This document shows positions 37,509 to 50,965 of a DNA stretch of 64,000 nt, piece after piece. Within the stretch, counting starts at the first letter, position 1. Each line of letters opens with the position of its first letter. The stretch is from NCBI GenBank assembly GCA_000231825.2, contig JH720334.1, positions 17,018 through 81,017 of the forward strand. The letters are read 5' to 3'. A program made the position numbers and the translations under genes. A model generated the notes under the pieces. It saw only the letters and a program-made list of their open reading frames with translations. It was not told the origin of the DNA and made no database searches. This DNA comes from Tetrahymena elliotti 4EA (lineage: Eukaryota; Ciliophora; Oligohymenophorea; Hymenostomatida; Tetrahymenidae).

Positions 37509-38775
37509 TTTTAAATTCTTTTTTCAGAATAGTAAATTTTTATATGAATTTAATAATTATAAATTTTTGAATGTATTCTTCTTTCTCAAATTCAATGAAA
37601 AGTAATACTTTTTATTAAATCGCAAATTTTACCTATATTTCTTATTTCAATACCTAAATGAACAAATAATGAATATCAAAAAACTTAAGTGTAAAATAAA
37701 TCCCTTAGCATAAGAATTTAAGAGTATTAAAATCATTAATTATTTATTAAGGAACTCTCTTAAAGCAGAACATATTTCTTCAAATATTTTTATGGTAATC
37801 TCTTTTGTATTCAATTTATGTTTTAGTATTATTTACATTTAGCAAAACAGTAATCAAATATTCTATCTGTAGAGTATAAAAAAAAATTTGGGGTTTTTTT
37901 TAATTTTTTCTTCCTAAAATGAATTATTAAACATAAGTTTTTTTTTTAAAAAGTTTTTAAATTAAAATCTAAAATTTCTAGTTTAATGAAATTAAATTTT
38001 TAGAAATCGAATTAATTATTTATCTTAACAAAACTTCTAAATTAAATCTTTGAAATTAAATTCAAAAATCAATCTGCCAGTATATTAAAATATCTTCATA
38101 CTTTTTTAATAAAAAAAAATCATTCTTATAAAATCAGTTTAAATGGATGTATTAATTAGTGTTTAGAGTAAAAACTATTTTTTATTTTGTGCTTTTACTA
38201 ACAAATAGTTAAATATAAAGTATATTTTGAAATCATTATTAATACAATCTTTATTAAAGAGTAAGAGTAATTTAAAATAATCTAAAGGCTAAAATTAATG
38301 TAGCATTTAAAATAAATTTATAAACAAATTAAATAAAAATAATATTTTAAAGTCATCAAAAAATAGAAACTTTACAGTTAGGAAGAATAAATTTTAAGAA
38401 AGAAAAAATTAAAATAAAGGAATGAGTTTTGAATATTTTTGATGATAATACAATATTATTTATCTTTTTGAAAAAAAAAATAACTAGATAAATAAATGCT
38501 TGATAAAATAGAATCATTTAGAGTAAATTTTTATGTAAAATAAATTATTTTCTTTATCAAAAAATAAAAAATTAAACTAAAATGCAGATGCTAAATTTAT
38601 AATTAAATAAGATCTTGCTATTGATAGAATCATTTATAATAAATATACTAAAACACTAAGTTAATAATAGTTAATATAAGATTATATAAATTAGATTAAA
38701 TTTTTACTAGAGAAATGAAAAGTAGAATAATTTGTATTAATTATTTTTATTTATTTAGTTAGGTCAATAATAATT
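37509..38775. other. AT-rich spacer, nothing recognised
   Basis: 1.3 kb between two minus-strand genes. No coding frame was recognised. Confidence 0.5.
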
Positions 38776-40611
38776 TCATGAGAAATTTTAGATTTCCATT
38801 CTATTATTTTAACCCTCATTTACAATATTTATGTTGTTTCTGTTTTCATTAACATTATTATTTTATTAGTACATACCATGTTATTGTGATGGGTTTCTTT
38901 AGACAATGTTTAGTTGGTTTTAACTCCTTCTTTAGCCAACATTTTATGAAACCTCTTGAGAAGCTTAGATAAACTAGCTATTGTTTCTAATAAGATTTAG
39001 ATTAGATGGTTAAATACTTGGAGGGATATAGCTTTAATTTCTTAGTGGCTAAGATTCGTTATGTACGTTATTTGCGTTAGAGCTATTTGGAATATTTTCT
39101 CCTTATTGTTTTTAATTATTACTGTCTTACCCATCAACATTTTTAAGCTAATTGAAGTGTTAGATTAAGCTTTTACGCTGAAGGTCAGTTCTGCAAAACG
39201 GGCAATTTTCTTATTTTTTTAACCACTACTCTAAACAATCTTTGTGAAAAAAGTGATTGCAAATGGTTTCACGGCACATATCACTATTTTCAAATTCACA
39301 CAAACAGACAGCACATGAATCACTTATAGTCTTTCCCTTATCTAAAGATTTCTTTTGAATTTCTTCATAAGCCATTGCTGGAAGAAATTCATCTATGATA
39401 TCCATGGTGAGTTTATTAGATTAACCCCTACGCTGAGATACTCTTTATTAAGCAGCATTAATTTAAGCTTAGGCCATGGTAAGATCTAAAATTTGGTTTC
39501 TACGAGCATACCTAATCTTGATAATTGTAAGAATAATCCAAATCAAGAAGAGAAGAGCAACAATACCTACTAAGAAATAAATAATCAATAAATTAGTGGT
39601 TGATATACTTGATGAATCACCATCTACAGAAACTTAGATAATAGATGATTTGTAATTTTAAGAGTCAACTAGGAACCCAAATACTGTGTATTTAGGATTC
39701 CCTGAAATGTCATATTAAGCACTTCCTTTCAATATCAGGTTATAATTAGAACTATTAATCAGAGTACGCATTAAATATATTTCTGTAGTAGGGACTATTT
39801 TTTTGGGATTAACTCCTTATATAGAGACAAACAGACCAATTGCAGGAGAATCTTTACTTAAATTAATCTAAATCTGAATATCTGAGGCATCTTTTAAGCT
39901 TGCAACTGGTTAACTAGGTAAGTAATAAGCATAATTCATTTAGAGACTATCAACAGTCATTTTTTATTATTTATCTGTAATTAAGAGAGCTCCAGTAGAG
40001 CAATCTTCATCAATATATCCAACATTACAATTACAAACAGAACTAGTGCATGAACCTCTTTAAGCTTTTGTATAAGGGTTAGCACAGTCAAAAGGGCAAA
40101 TACTAGGTTTACCATTATACTAAGCTTTAACTACCATAGTATAGGTAACTTAAGCACCTGAAATAAAGAAAAGAACTTTAACATAGTTAGTTGATTAATC
40201 TGGTATATTAATTGTTATTGAGTACATACCATTTACTCTTGTAAACTAATTAAAATTAAATCCATTGCATTTAGATATATCAATCTGATTATTTGAATCA
40301 ATTATATTTAGATTAGAGTCTAAAGAATAACACAATAATGGTGGCATTTAAAGATTTTAGATGATGTTAGTGTTATCAGTTTGATCAAAATAAAAATCAA
40401 AAACCAAATACTGTAGTCCAGTGAAATCATTATCATTATTAGAGAAAGAAAAATATTAAGAATCAATCATTTGGCTCACTGAAATATTTTGTTATACACT
40501 AAATGGGGTAGAGCCTTTAATATCGATTTGCTATCCATTAGGCTAGGCAAAATGAAAGCCTTGGAGTATTACTGCTAATAAATAAATAATGCTACTATGA
40601 AGAGCTCTCAT
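38776..40611 (-). CDS. Membrane RING-H2 E3 ubiquitin ligase, 611 aa
   Basis: A single exon runs from ATG 40611 to TGA 38776-38778. Order of parts: signal peptide (1-22, ending GFHFAQ); extracytoplasmic domain; a Cys-rich EGF-like module near 175-210 (CPFDCANPY then CNCNVGY); a second ectodomain part; one membrane helix near 337-362 (STTNLLIIYFLVGIVALLFL); a cytoplasmic RING-H2 near 432-472 with CAVC, CNHFFHKDC and CPFC supplying the eight zinc ligands; and a Gln/Asn-rich tail. The layout matches Goliath/RNF13-like transmembrane E3 ligases of endosomes or the cell surface, here with an EGF-like module. It probably ubiquitinates membrane cargo; substrates are unknown. Confidence 0.95.
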
Positions 40612-40991
40612 CTAATGAAAACACTATCTACAAAAATCTCTTTTTTCTACCAAATTAATAATAATCAAAATTTATTGAGTTAGTTATAAAACTATATTAA
40701 AATTTTTGATGTGTGTTATTTTTGTAATTTTTTAATGATAATTCTTGAACAATATGTATTCTAATTATCATTCGCTATATATCTAAATCAACCAATATCC
40801 TTTCTCTCTTTAAATCATTAAATTATTTTCATTTTTTACCTGAATTTTGTCTTATTTATTAGTGATAAGCGAACCATCAAGATAGAATAAAAATAAGCAT
40901 TTATAGACTAATATTTAGATCTTCCATTTTATTCAAAATATTGCACAACAATACACTTTTAATCATAAGCTTAAACATGTTGCTATTTCTA

Positions 40992-41357
40992 TCACCTCAC
41001 AAAAACAAACGATCCTTCAAAAAATAAAAAGCACTTTTCTAAAACCTCTAAAAAATTATCTTTCTCAAATATTTTTTAATCTAATCTCCCAAATGCTAAA
41101 ATTAATCCATTAATTTATTAAAAATCCATAAGAAATTTTTATATACTTGGAAATTTTTCTTTAAATTTCAATTAAAAACCTGAATTATTTGCAATAAATT
41201 TATTTAATCTGTTTAAAATAGGATAGCAAGGCTATTCAAAAACTAAATTAATACAAGGGTATTTCATTTCCATTGAATTCTTTTCTCTCTTTTAATTATT
41301 ATTAATATCTTGACATTATTGACATAACTATTATTGAAAGTTCTCCCTGTTACTCAT
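40992..41357 (-). CDS. Small orphan protein, 121 aa
   Basis: The minus-strand frame runs from ATG 41357 to TGA 40992-40994. It has protein-like composition throughout: MSNRENFQQQLCQQCQDINN at the start, EQPCYPILNRLNKFIA in the middle, and a helical C-terminus with FGRLDQKIFEKDNFLEV. No signal peptide or domain is recognised. A possible GTGATA donor overlaps the stop, so one more 3' exon cannot be excluded. It is invisible under the standard code because Gln is encoded by TAA/TAG. Confidence 0.6.
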
Positions 41358-41868
41358 TGTGAATAGGAAGAATTAAAATTTAAACAGAAATAAATCAAAT
41401 TCAGTTAAGCAATTATTGAATGTAAAATTGAAAGTTTAAATTCAATAAATTAACAATAAAATGTTAATTTAAGACTTAAAATTGGTTAATTAATATTTTT
41501 TAAAAATTACCTTAATTTTTCAGTTTAAAAGTGAAACTGAGTAAAATTAGTAAAATAACTTTTATTGGCTTTTACTTTCTTTTTTAAATAGAATATTTAT
41601 TCTATTTTAAATTTGTAAAAATAAATCAAAATTTAATTTAAAAATTTTAGGATATCTTTTTAGTTTAAAAAAAGTAATCCCTACTTCCTGATTGAGATTA
41701 CATACTAGTGATGAATATAAGATCAAATAAATATTGATACCTAAATATATAAAATAGTATTAAATTTTGTTAATAAAAAAATATGTTATCTAAATGTATG
41801 AATAAATGAACTAAAACTAATTTAAATAAATAAATTATAAAATAAGAATTAACCTTAAAAAAAGAAAT
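41358..41868. other. Divergent spacer before the 20-exon LRR gene
   Basis: AT-rich DNA between a minus-strand and a plus-strand gene, probably with both promoters. No motif was named. Confidence 0.5.
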
Positions 41869-44800
41869 ATGTCATAACACAAAAAGGTTTATTATGTCTT
41901 ATAAAATGTATTATTTTTACTTTATATTTCTTTTTTAATTTTATTTTTAATATACCAAAAGTTTATTAACTCGAACTTAAAAGCTCATACTGATATAAAT
42001 TTGTATTTAAAGTAAATTTTTTATTATTTTACAAATAATTTACTTTAAATAGTAGATATATAATGTGTGGATAACATTTTTTTTTATAAAATAGTGACAA
42101 TTAAATATAAGATAAAGATATATAATTAATATATTCCTCACTAAACTAGTGCTAAGAAATACAAGCTTTGAATCTTTCTTTTGAGTAAATGAAAAAAAAA
42201 TATCTTAAATAATGCTAATATTTATTTTCTAACTCAAATAAAAAATAGAAACAATAAATTATTTGATGATTAAATTATTTAATTATTTAGTAATTTTTAA
42301 AAATTAAAAAATTTAAATAACCTTTCAATCAACTTAAAGTAAAATAAATTTTATTATTCATAATTCAACAACTTTAAACTAAAAGTATTTTTGTATATGA
42401 TTAGCTGCAATCAAATCAACTAACAAGGCATTAATATAATATAAAAATATCTGGTGTATTATAATAATTTAATAGAGTTTCACCTTTTTTTATCGTATAA
42501 ATTAAATAGTTACTTTAATTAATTAATTTTGTATTTTGTGACTTAGAGAAAATCCTTTATCGATTTAAGGAGTAGCTTAATTACTATAAACTATCAAGCA
42601 AAATAAGTAAATACAGGTTTTAGAATTAGAGTTGGGGTATATTAAATTTTCATTTATTTTCTTTAATGATATTTTTTTACTAAAAAATTTAGATAAAATT
42701 AAATCGATGATATAGGAGCAACGGCTATATCAGAATCTTTTTATTAATTCACAAACTTAAATTGTTTGTAGATCTAATTGTAGTAAGATTTAAACTATTA
42801 ACTTTACTTTATAATGTTCTTATTCTTATTATATCCAATTATTTATCATAAAAATTTTCACTTAATTAATTTTTTTCTCTTAATTTTTAGCTCAAATTTA
42901 ATAGGAAATTAAGGAGCTGTTTCTATAGGATAAAGCTTAGGCAAATGCTAAAGCTTGATATATTTAGAACTTAATTTATAGTAATTTTTTTCTTGATTAG
43001 TTTCATTTTTTCTTACATTTTTAATTAATTTTTTGTTTGGTATTAAATTTTAATATTATTAAATAATCAAAAAATTAAATATAAAAATTAATTAGCTAAA
43101 ACGATATTGGAAACTAGGGAGTAATTGCTATTGGGAAAGGATTGAGTAAATGTACTCAATTAATAACTTTAGATATTGTTTTAGCGTAAATGAAATACTT
43201 TGGAATAATTACTAACATCTTATATGAATGATTTTAACATAAATTTATAAATTTAAAATAGTGAAAATAAAATTGAAAGATAGGGAGCTTAGGGAATAGG
43301 TTATGGTTTGAAACAATGTTAAAATCTTGTTAACTTAGAATTATTTATTTAGTAACTTGTTTTATGAGAATATTAATGAAATAATTTCAAATTTCTTTAG
43401 ATAAAATTAAATTGGAGATGAAGGTATCAAAAATATATTTGAAGGATTAAATTTAAATTAAAATTTGATTAATCTGAAATTCTGCTTCTGGTATTTTATT
43501 ATTTTTAATTTTAGTAAAATATTTACTTAACAAGTTTTGATATTTAATTTAAACATTTAATCTAATTTAAAATAAACTAGCTAAAATAAAATTGGGAATA
43601 TTGGAGCAAAATATATTGGTAAATGGTTAAGTGGTAGAGAGAATATCCAAAGTTTGTATCTTAACTTATAGTAAAAATTTTTAAAATAATTTACATAGAT
43701 TTAATAAAAATAAATATTTATTTAAACTTGATCAGTTAAAATATGCTTGGAAATGAAGGAGCTTCTTTTATTGGTGAAGGATTAAGTAAGAGCAAATAAC
43801 TTTAGAATTTAGAATTAATTTTATCGTAAGGATTTTTTATTATAATTACTTACCTTATTTTGTTAAAACTTTTAATTTCTATTTAAGCTAAAATTTTTCA
43901 AATAATAAAGAGAAAATTAAATATGTGATTAAGGAATTGAAACTATTGGTTAAGGTTTATCAAAATGCTATCAGCTTAAAGATCTTTAACTTTATCTGTA
44001 AAAAATATCTAATTTTAAATGAATTCTGTAAATTATCATTTAAATTTTAGATAAGATCAAAATTAAAATAAAGGAGTACAAAATATTGGTCAATGGTATA
44101 GTTCATGTACTTATCTTACAAGTTTAATTTTCCACTGCTCGTAAATAATAAATATTTAATTTATCTTCAATCTAATTCTAAAAATTATAAACCACCTTAT
44201 AAAATAGAAACAACAAAATAAGAAGTGAAGGAATATTAACAATAGGTTAGTGGATAGCTGGCTGCTAGAATTTAACAAATTTAAGTATTTACATATAGTA
44301 AATAATTGTTTATGAATAAAATAATTTTCTTTTTATTTTAAACAATATAATTGCAGAACTTACTTCATTTATTACAAAAGCTCAAATAATATAGGAGATT
44401 AGGGCATAATTAGCATTGGAGCAGGATTAATTAATTGTATGAAGCTTATTTCATTAGAACTTATTTTATGGTAAATATGATCTTTTATTAATTTAGAATC
44501 TTATTTATTTTTGATTTTAAATCAAATCAGTTAATAATAATAACTTAATAATACTAAACCAGAAATATTTGTTTTTTATATTAATACAAATTAAGGGACA
44601 ACTAAATAGGAGATTTAGGAGTTAGGGGATTACGTTAAGGATTAAAATTTTGTAAAAATCTTACCAATTTGAAGCTCAATTTAATGTAAAAAAAAAATTT
44701 AAAGAAAAAAGCATCTTATTAATTATTTAAAAATTTCAAAATATTTTTCTATTTCATTTATTAATTTTAAAAAACAGTTACAATAAGATTTCTTGCTAAG

Positions 44801-45175
44801 AAGAAATAAATACTGGAGTAACTTTGAGCAAATTATCTAAATTATCTACATTAACTTGGATATTTTCGTAAAGCCATTTAGTTTATTTTTCTAATATTTA
44901 TTATTTATTTAATTTTGATGAACTAAGTAACAATGAAAAATATTTTAAATCGAAAGATGTCCTCAAGTGTAAAAATATAAAAGTATTAACAATAAATGTA
45001 AGGTAATAGAGTTTTTATCAATATTTCTTTTATCTTTTTTAATAATTTAATATTATTAACTCATCATATTATTTATTGAAATAGCTTTTGCCCTTTTAAA
45101 AGAGAATAAATAAATCACAAAAGATAAGCTATAAAAATTAGAAGATTAGTTAAGTTGAATACTATTTATGATTGA
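41869..45175 (+). CDS. Leucine-rich-repeat protein, 20 exons, 611 aa
   Basis: Exons: 41869-42011, 42095-42184, 42249-42338, 42405-42494, 42547-42636, 42693-42782, 42891-42980, 43096-43185, 43262-43351, 43401-43490, 43581-43670, 43736-43825, 43911-43997, 44051-44140, 44208-44297, 44381-44470, 44596-44685, 44778-44867, 44928-45002, 45085-45175. Sixteen are exactly 90 nt; all introns are phase 2 and the sum is 1836 nt. Each internal exon is one LRR (pattern NxIGxxGAxxIGxGLxxCxxLxxLxLxL). The first exon adds a hydrophobic stretch (LFLLYISFLILFLIY) that may anchor the protein. The last exon gives a basic tail ending KIRRLVKLNTIYD. The 3' exons at 43911 (87 nt) and 44928 (75 nt) are shortened repeats. 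The product is presumably a protein-binding solenoid. Confidence 0.9.
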
Positions 45176-45440
45176 TATTTATGTTTTTTAATATAATTAA
45201 TAGCTATAAAATATAATTAATGTAAATATTTTAAAGCAACATTTATGTACAAAAATACATTTTACTTTTTATCTTTTTGTTTAAAATTAATGTGCAATTC
45301 AATAAATTTCAATATTAAACTTTTTAATTTAAGTATTAAGCTCTTAATGAAAAATATTTTTATTTTGTTTCTAAGGTTTGTTTTTTATTTCTCAGTTATT
45401 TGAGGAATAAAAAAAGGGTTTGGTATTTATTTTTTTAAAT

Positions 45441-48400
45441 TCAAGTGGTAATTAGAATTTTTTTTAGAAGTGAAATAAATTAGGGGATTTTTTAAGAAAT
45501 TTAGACAAACATAGCACTTTCCTATTTTCTTTTAAGTAGTAGGTTTTCAAGTGAAGATAATTGTATAGTAATAATTTCTTCATTCAGTGAATAAAATTTT
45601 TTAGCTATAGAGATGTCGTATGCATTGAAAACGCAGAACTAGTTGAATGTGAATTCGACAACAAAAGACAAAAATTTAATATCTAAACTTTATTTCATAT
45701 CTTAAACTGCTAGTTTTTTATTAACTTACTAATTATATAAATCAATTTCTTCTATTAACTAATTTTATAATTCGTTAATGTCTTTAAACAATCCTAAATA
45801 GTTCTCTTCTATTCCAAGCAGAATAGCAACTTTAAGGATTCTTATCTCTATATTAAGTAGTTAATTAGATGCGAATTTTATTGATTTTTACTTTTTCAAA
45901 ATCTCTAAAAAGTTTTATGAAACAATATAGAAATCATCTTTTGATTTTAAGTTAGCTTCTACCATTCTAGCCATTTTTCTTAGTTTAGGATTTGTTATTA
46001 AGTATTTTACTTCTTATTTCAAATAATAGCTGAATGGGTCATATTATGATTCAGGCAAGATTTTATTTTTCAAAGGTTTAATAAATTTATGTACAGGAAT
46101 AGAGTGAATTCCTAGATCAAATAATAGCGATTAAATTCTAGATTCTGAAGTGAGAATCAAATTGTCATCATAATTTTAAACAAGACAAGACCTCACTGAT
46201 TCTATTTTTTCTAAAATACGCAAAACAACTTCTTTAATTAATGTTTGATCTTTCCTTAAAGAGTTATATGCATAATTTTTGAGTAAAAAGTATTCTATCA
46301 AAGTCACATTGAAGCTTTTAGTCAAAAATTACTAGCTTAGTTCATTGACTTATTCATATTCTCCTTTGAAAAGATGTGAAAAAAATACAGTTGCATTATC
46401 AAGCAATTCTTTATTGTCTGTAAATTAATTTAATATTGAGATGTTAGTATTTTCTTTAATGTCTTAAATTACAAGCTAAATAAGCTTTCTAATTTATTTT
46501 TTACCTCCTATTTCTTCAAACACATTACTTGCTAAAATACTTTACTTACTGTCTTCAAATAATTTAGATATTTTTTCTTGCAAATGCTTATCCAAATTCA
46601 TGTCTTCCATTTTTTTATGAAGCAAAACTCTTGTTTTCTCAAATAGTTATGAATTGATTTTAAAAAGGACTAGCTTGTCTTTTTGTTTTTAATTATAACT
46701 GCTTTGAACATCCAATTAAGAGAGTTATAAATATTTACTAATGTAAAATGTGAACGAAGAACTGTCAATTTCACTTTATTTTAATTCTTTCAAGAATTCA
46801 GCATCTTTTAAAATGTAAATTTCCAGTCCTTAACATAGCTCATCTATTGTAAAACGTAGCTAATTTGTTTGATTAATGAATGAACTGCGCAATTAATGAT
46901 TAGGTTAGTCATGTGATTCACCATCATTTTAAATTGATTTTGCTTATTGAGAGATTAAGACATTTGAAAAAGTTTGTTTGTTGCTTTCATCTTAATTGCC
47001 TTTTGATTTGATGCTATTCTTGCGTGTTAAGATATTCTATGGTGTTACATTAGCAGAACTTAATGAAAATTGTGAGTTTATAGATGAATTTAGAGTTCTA
47101 ATATTAATATTTAAACTATTTTAATTATTAGAAATATTGTTTATTATTTATTAATTGTAAGTTGAGTTATTTCTTGGTAGGCTGAAATTTTTTGAGTTTT
47201 TTTTCAAAATTTAGCTCAGCAATGCTTAATTTGATGAATGATGACCACCGTTTTAAGTAATTTCAATGTTGGAAGCTTATCTTTTACGATTAAAAGCAGT
47301 AGAGGTGCTTGTTAGTATCATATGCTTTTTAGGAGCTAACAAAGGTGTGTTTATAATTTTAGGAGTATCAAGACTACATATAGAATCACTTTAATCAAGT
47401 AAATTATCACTTTATTGATATTACTTAACTTAATCTGAATTTATTTAGTATTTATCTCCTATATTTTTTACTCCAGAAGTTAATTCAGTCTGAGAACTTA
47501 GATCCTAAGGGGATTTAGGAGAATTTAATTACTGTAGCTGATTATTTGAGTGGATATTACCATTTAGGTTAAGAGGAGCTAATTGTTCATGATTCCTTAA
47601 AGGGCTAAGTCTACTCTAATGATGTTAAAGGTTATTGGGAGATTGTAAATGAGAAGGATGATGTGATAAATGAGTTTTGCTTTTCTAGTTTTATAGTAAT
47701 ATTTATTAAATTAGAATATCTTTTCTATTATTAACAGGTGAAGAGGCATTTAAGTGCTATTTCAAACTATTCCTTATCTACTCTTATATGTTTAGATTTG
47801 TTTAAGATGGATTATTAGATTGAGTAGACTACGAACTTTGCAGCTGCAATTACATATTATTATTTTTACCAAAAAATATAAAATTGCTTTTAGATTTTTA
47901 AAGATGTTAATGATTTTGGCTAATTTATTACTTAGATTTATTCAAATCTATCTCATCTTTACTTTGATTTAATAGACTTCTATTAGAAGCTTGTTAGTTT
48001 AATTGTAAAAAGTCTTTTTTTTAATTACTAATGACCATAGATTTAGGTTAAAATTTAGGCTCTAAAGTTTCTTCAATTTCTTCTTCTTGAACTTCAAGCT
48101 AAATCATTGAAGAAAACCCAGCTTTTTTTGGTACTTCTAAAAAAAGAGAGTTTGAATTCTGTTTTAATTAAGGGATGGGTTCAATAAAGGTTTCTGATTT
48201 AGAGTTAGGTTCAATTTGCATTAGAGAATTTATTTAAATTTATTTATTGCTTTCCATTCTTTACCCATTATTTAGATCTTCCCTTGAAATGTTTAAACAA
48301 TTAGTAAAAGAACTTTATTTTTTTAATTCATTTTCTTCATCTGTTTCTTTGACCTTTTTTTATATCTCTTTTTAATTATTAAAATTGCTTTAACTCGACT

Positions 48401-49673
48401 CTCTTTACTTAGGTACACTTGAGTTTTGATGATTTACCATATTTTATTTTAAATTATTTTTGAGATTAAAATTGTTGAATGAACTACCATTGAAGCTATG
48501 TTATAAACTTGCAAAACGCTAAAAAGACTAAAGATGATTGTTATTTTTTTAACTTTATTAATTATCATCAATATTATTAAGTTCTATCTATCTATTTGAT
48601 GAGTTTTCAAATTAAATTAAATTTGAAATATTCTTGTCTGAATATAGTTAAATGTTACTTGTATTAGAATTTAGAAAAGTATTGAAGCTTTTACCTTCAT
48701 TTTTTTAAAAATTAGTGTTGCTATTAAAATGAATATCATCGAGAGATGGTTATTTTATAATATTATCAGATTCTGTATTGTTATTTTTATTGCTTATTGG
48801 AATATTTGTGATAGAAGAGCAAATAGAAGAATCGATGTTATCATTTCTATTTAAGTTTTCATGATAGTGTATTAGCTTTTATTTTTGTGGTTGGAGTTGG
48901 TTTTTATTTAACACTATATTTGATTAAGAATTAATGCATATATTTTAGCAAGAATTAATAGCTATTTAGATATATGGGTTTTAGGGTAAAAAGTGAAGAC
49001 TGTTTGTTTTTTAATGTTTTATTTTTTCCAGTTTTTTATTCACTTTAGAGAGCTCCATTATCTATTTCTTTTGTAATTTTGTAGCAGCATTCTTCTTCTG
49101 TTTATTTATTCTATCTTCTTCGTTTAACTGTTAGATTTCTTCCATCAGAGGCATAGAAACTTTCAGTTTTGTGGGTGAAACATATTTGTTTACATTCTCA
49201 CTTGGAAGATTTCCATGAGATCGAAGATTTTGAAGTTCAACAGTGGAAGTCCATTGCCCATTTTTTAATTTGGTCTTCATTAATTCATCATCTTCATTAC
49301 TTTTAACTTAAATTTTCAAATTTCTAATTGGAGATTGGACTCCAAGCTAGCTTGTTAAATTACTTTTGCTTTAAGCCTAGCAAACTTAATTACTTAAAAG
49401 CATGTTCTTAAGAGTGAATTTTTAGCCAAAACTTTGCTAACTTTGGCATAAAGTTTGAGATTCAAGAGCGCTTTAGTTTATTTGCTAAGAAGTTATTTTC
49501 TTAGAAGGACTATTTATAAATATTTTATCAATAATTTTTTATGCCATAGTTGTATTCATAGTATTTATGATGCTATTGCTTTTATTTTGCATACTCTACT
49601 CCTTTAAAATCTATTTCTCATATTTTGCCTTTAAATATGTCTAAAATTCTATTTTATCTGTACTAGAAGACAT
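45441..49673 (-). CDS. Large Gln/Asn/Ser-rich protein, paralog of 51.0-53.1 kb
   Basis: One frame without TGA runs from ATG 49673 to TGA 45441-45443 (1410 codons, no introns needed). Later in-frame ATGs at 49592, 49559 and 49547 are alternatives; the first is chosen because the added N-terminus is protein-like (MSSSTDKIEFQTYLKAKYEK). Residues to about 950 are low-complexity Gln/Asn/Ser/Lys, with a short coiled-coil-like part near 160-200 (EEDRINKQKKNAATKL). The region from about 950 to 1380 is ordered and helical and matches the gene at 51.0-53.1 kb (FTFYISKYL / FTFYLNRFL, LFKINSQLFEKTRVLL / FFKINDMTYYKTVSLL, ILEKIESVR / ILEKIESLR). No known domain was recognised; it may be a ciliate-specific scaffold. 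Confidence 0.85.
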
Positions 49674-50387
49674 TGGATTCCACTTATTATGCTAAATATT
49701 TTATGACTTCAAGTCTTTTACAGGAGAAAAAAAGTAATTCTTGGATTTTGATTCATTTAAAAAGGGGAGATTATCACTTTTTACCTGGTTTCTATCTCTA
49801 CTCATTTGTTAAAAAGTTTATGAGGATTTATGGTTTTATTAATTTCAAAATTGATTAATTTATGTTACATCATAAAGAGATAATTAATTACATGATAAGA
49901 TTATTTTTTAGATTTTTTTATGCTTGCAACAAATTATTATTTTTTCCTTAATATCCATTCATCTCTCAATGATAGAAATATAGATTTATTAAAAAAATAA
50001 CAAAAGGTAATTTACAATATTAAAAAGAGTAATAGTAAAGCTATATGTTAGACTTAGTAAGATTTAGATCCATCCATTAATACTTGTATTTATTTATTTA
50101 TTTATGATTTTTTTATTACCTCTAGATTCTCAATTCTCCCTAAAGTAAAATATCATGAGAATAATTACGTATGATAATAAAATAACAAAAAAATTAAACA
50201 TTGAACATGCAAAAGTATGAAAATTCCAATTATATTGTTTTTGATAAATATACATGTATACATAGACTATATATTTTAATTTAGATTGAAAACACTTAGA
50301 AATTATTTAGTTTTGCAAAACTTTGAAGATTTTAGAAAAATCCCAAAAGATGTTTGAATAAATTAATAAAAAGAAACATTGAAATAA
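49674..50387. other. AT-rich spacer with TATT-type microsatellite
   Basis: Contains a short (TATT)n run near 50090-50106. No gene was recognised. Confidence 0.5.
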
Positions 50388-50636
50388 TCACTAATTTTAT
50401 TGTTACTATCTAGCTTTCCTTCTTAATCCTTCCTCTCTTGCAAAAGCTAAAAAAGAACTATAAGAAATTTCTTTAGAAACTTAAAACAAATTAACACAAT
50501 TATTGAATGCTTAATGATCATTTTTGTTTAAATTTTAATCCTCATCATTTTACTTTTAAATAATGATAGCTTTATAGCAAGTTAAATATATCTAGCGAGC
50601 GAACATATCGTTCAAAGCAAGTTCCATACTTTACAT
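50388..50636 (-). CDS. Small Tim (Tim9/10)-like protein, 82 aa
   Basis: A single exon on the minus strand runs from ATG 50636 (alternative ATG 50627) to TGA 50388-50390. It has the size of the mitochondrial intermembrane-space chaperones Tim9/Tim10. The motif order recalls Tim10: a helix with NDMFARQIYLTCYKAI, a linker with LNKNDHQAFNNCVNLF, and a second helix. In typical small Tims both helices carry CxxxC; here only the first Cys of each pair remains (CYKAI, CVNLF). The tail is basic (REEGLRRKARQ). If correct it would chaperone membrane proteins between the TOM and TIM complexes without the usual two disulphides. It is a resemblance from memory and not proven; it could be an unrelated helical hairpin. 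Confidence 0.5.
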
Positions 50637-50965
50637 TTTATAAATTGAAGGCTTAACTTTTGTTAAAATATTGATTGCTCTTTGCAATAAAAATAATGTT
50701 CTTTGTCTTTGAATATTTTATGAGATGTATTAAGAATTTAATTTTTTCAGTATTACTTAACTAAATAAATCGTAATTAATTTAGCACATAAACTTAATTC
50801 AAAATTTTGACAAATAGAAATTTCTCAATATTAAAAAATCAAATTCTAAATACTTAGTTACATTCTAATAGTTTATAAATATTTAGAATTTTTATATTAT
50901 TATTAACATAAAAATACAAAATATTTAAATTCTTTTTAATTAATGTAGACTTTTGATTTTATCAT

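Noticed and set aside
49673..49858. 61-codon plus-strand frame
   Set aside because: It overlaps the start of the 1410-aa minus-strand gene, and its composition is not protein-like.
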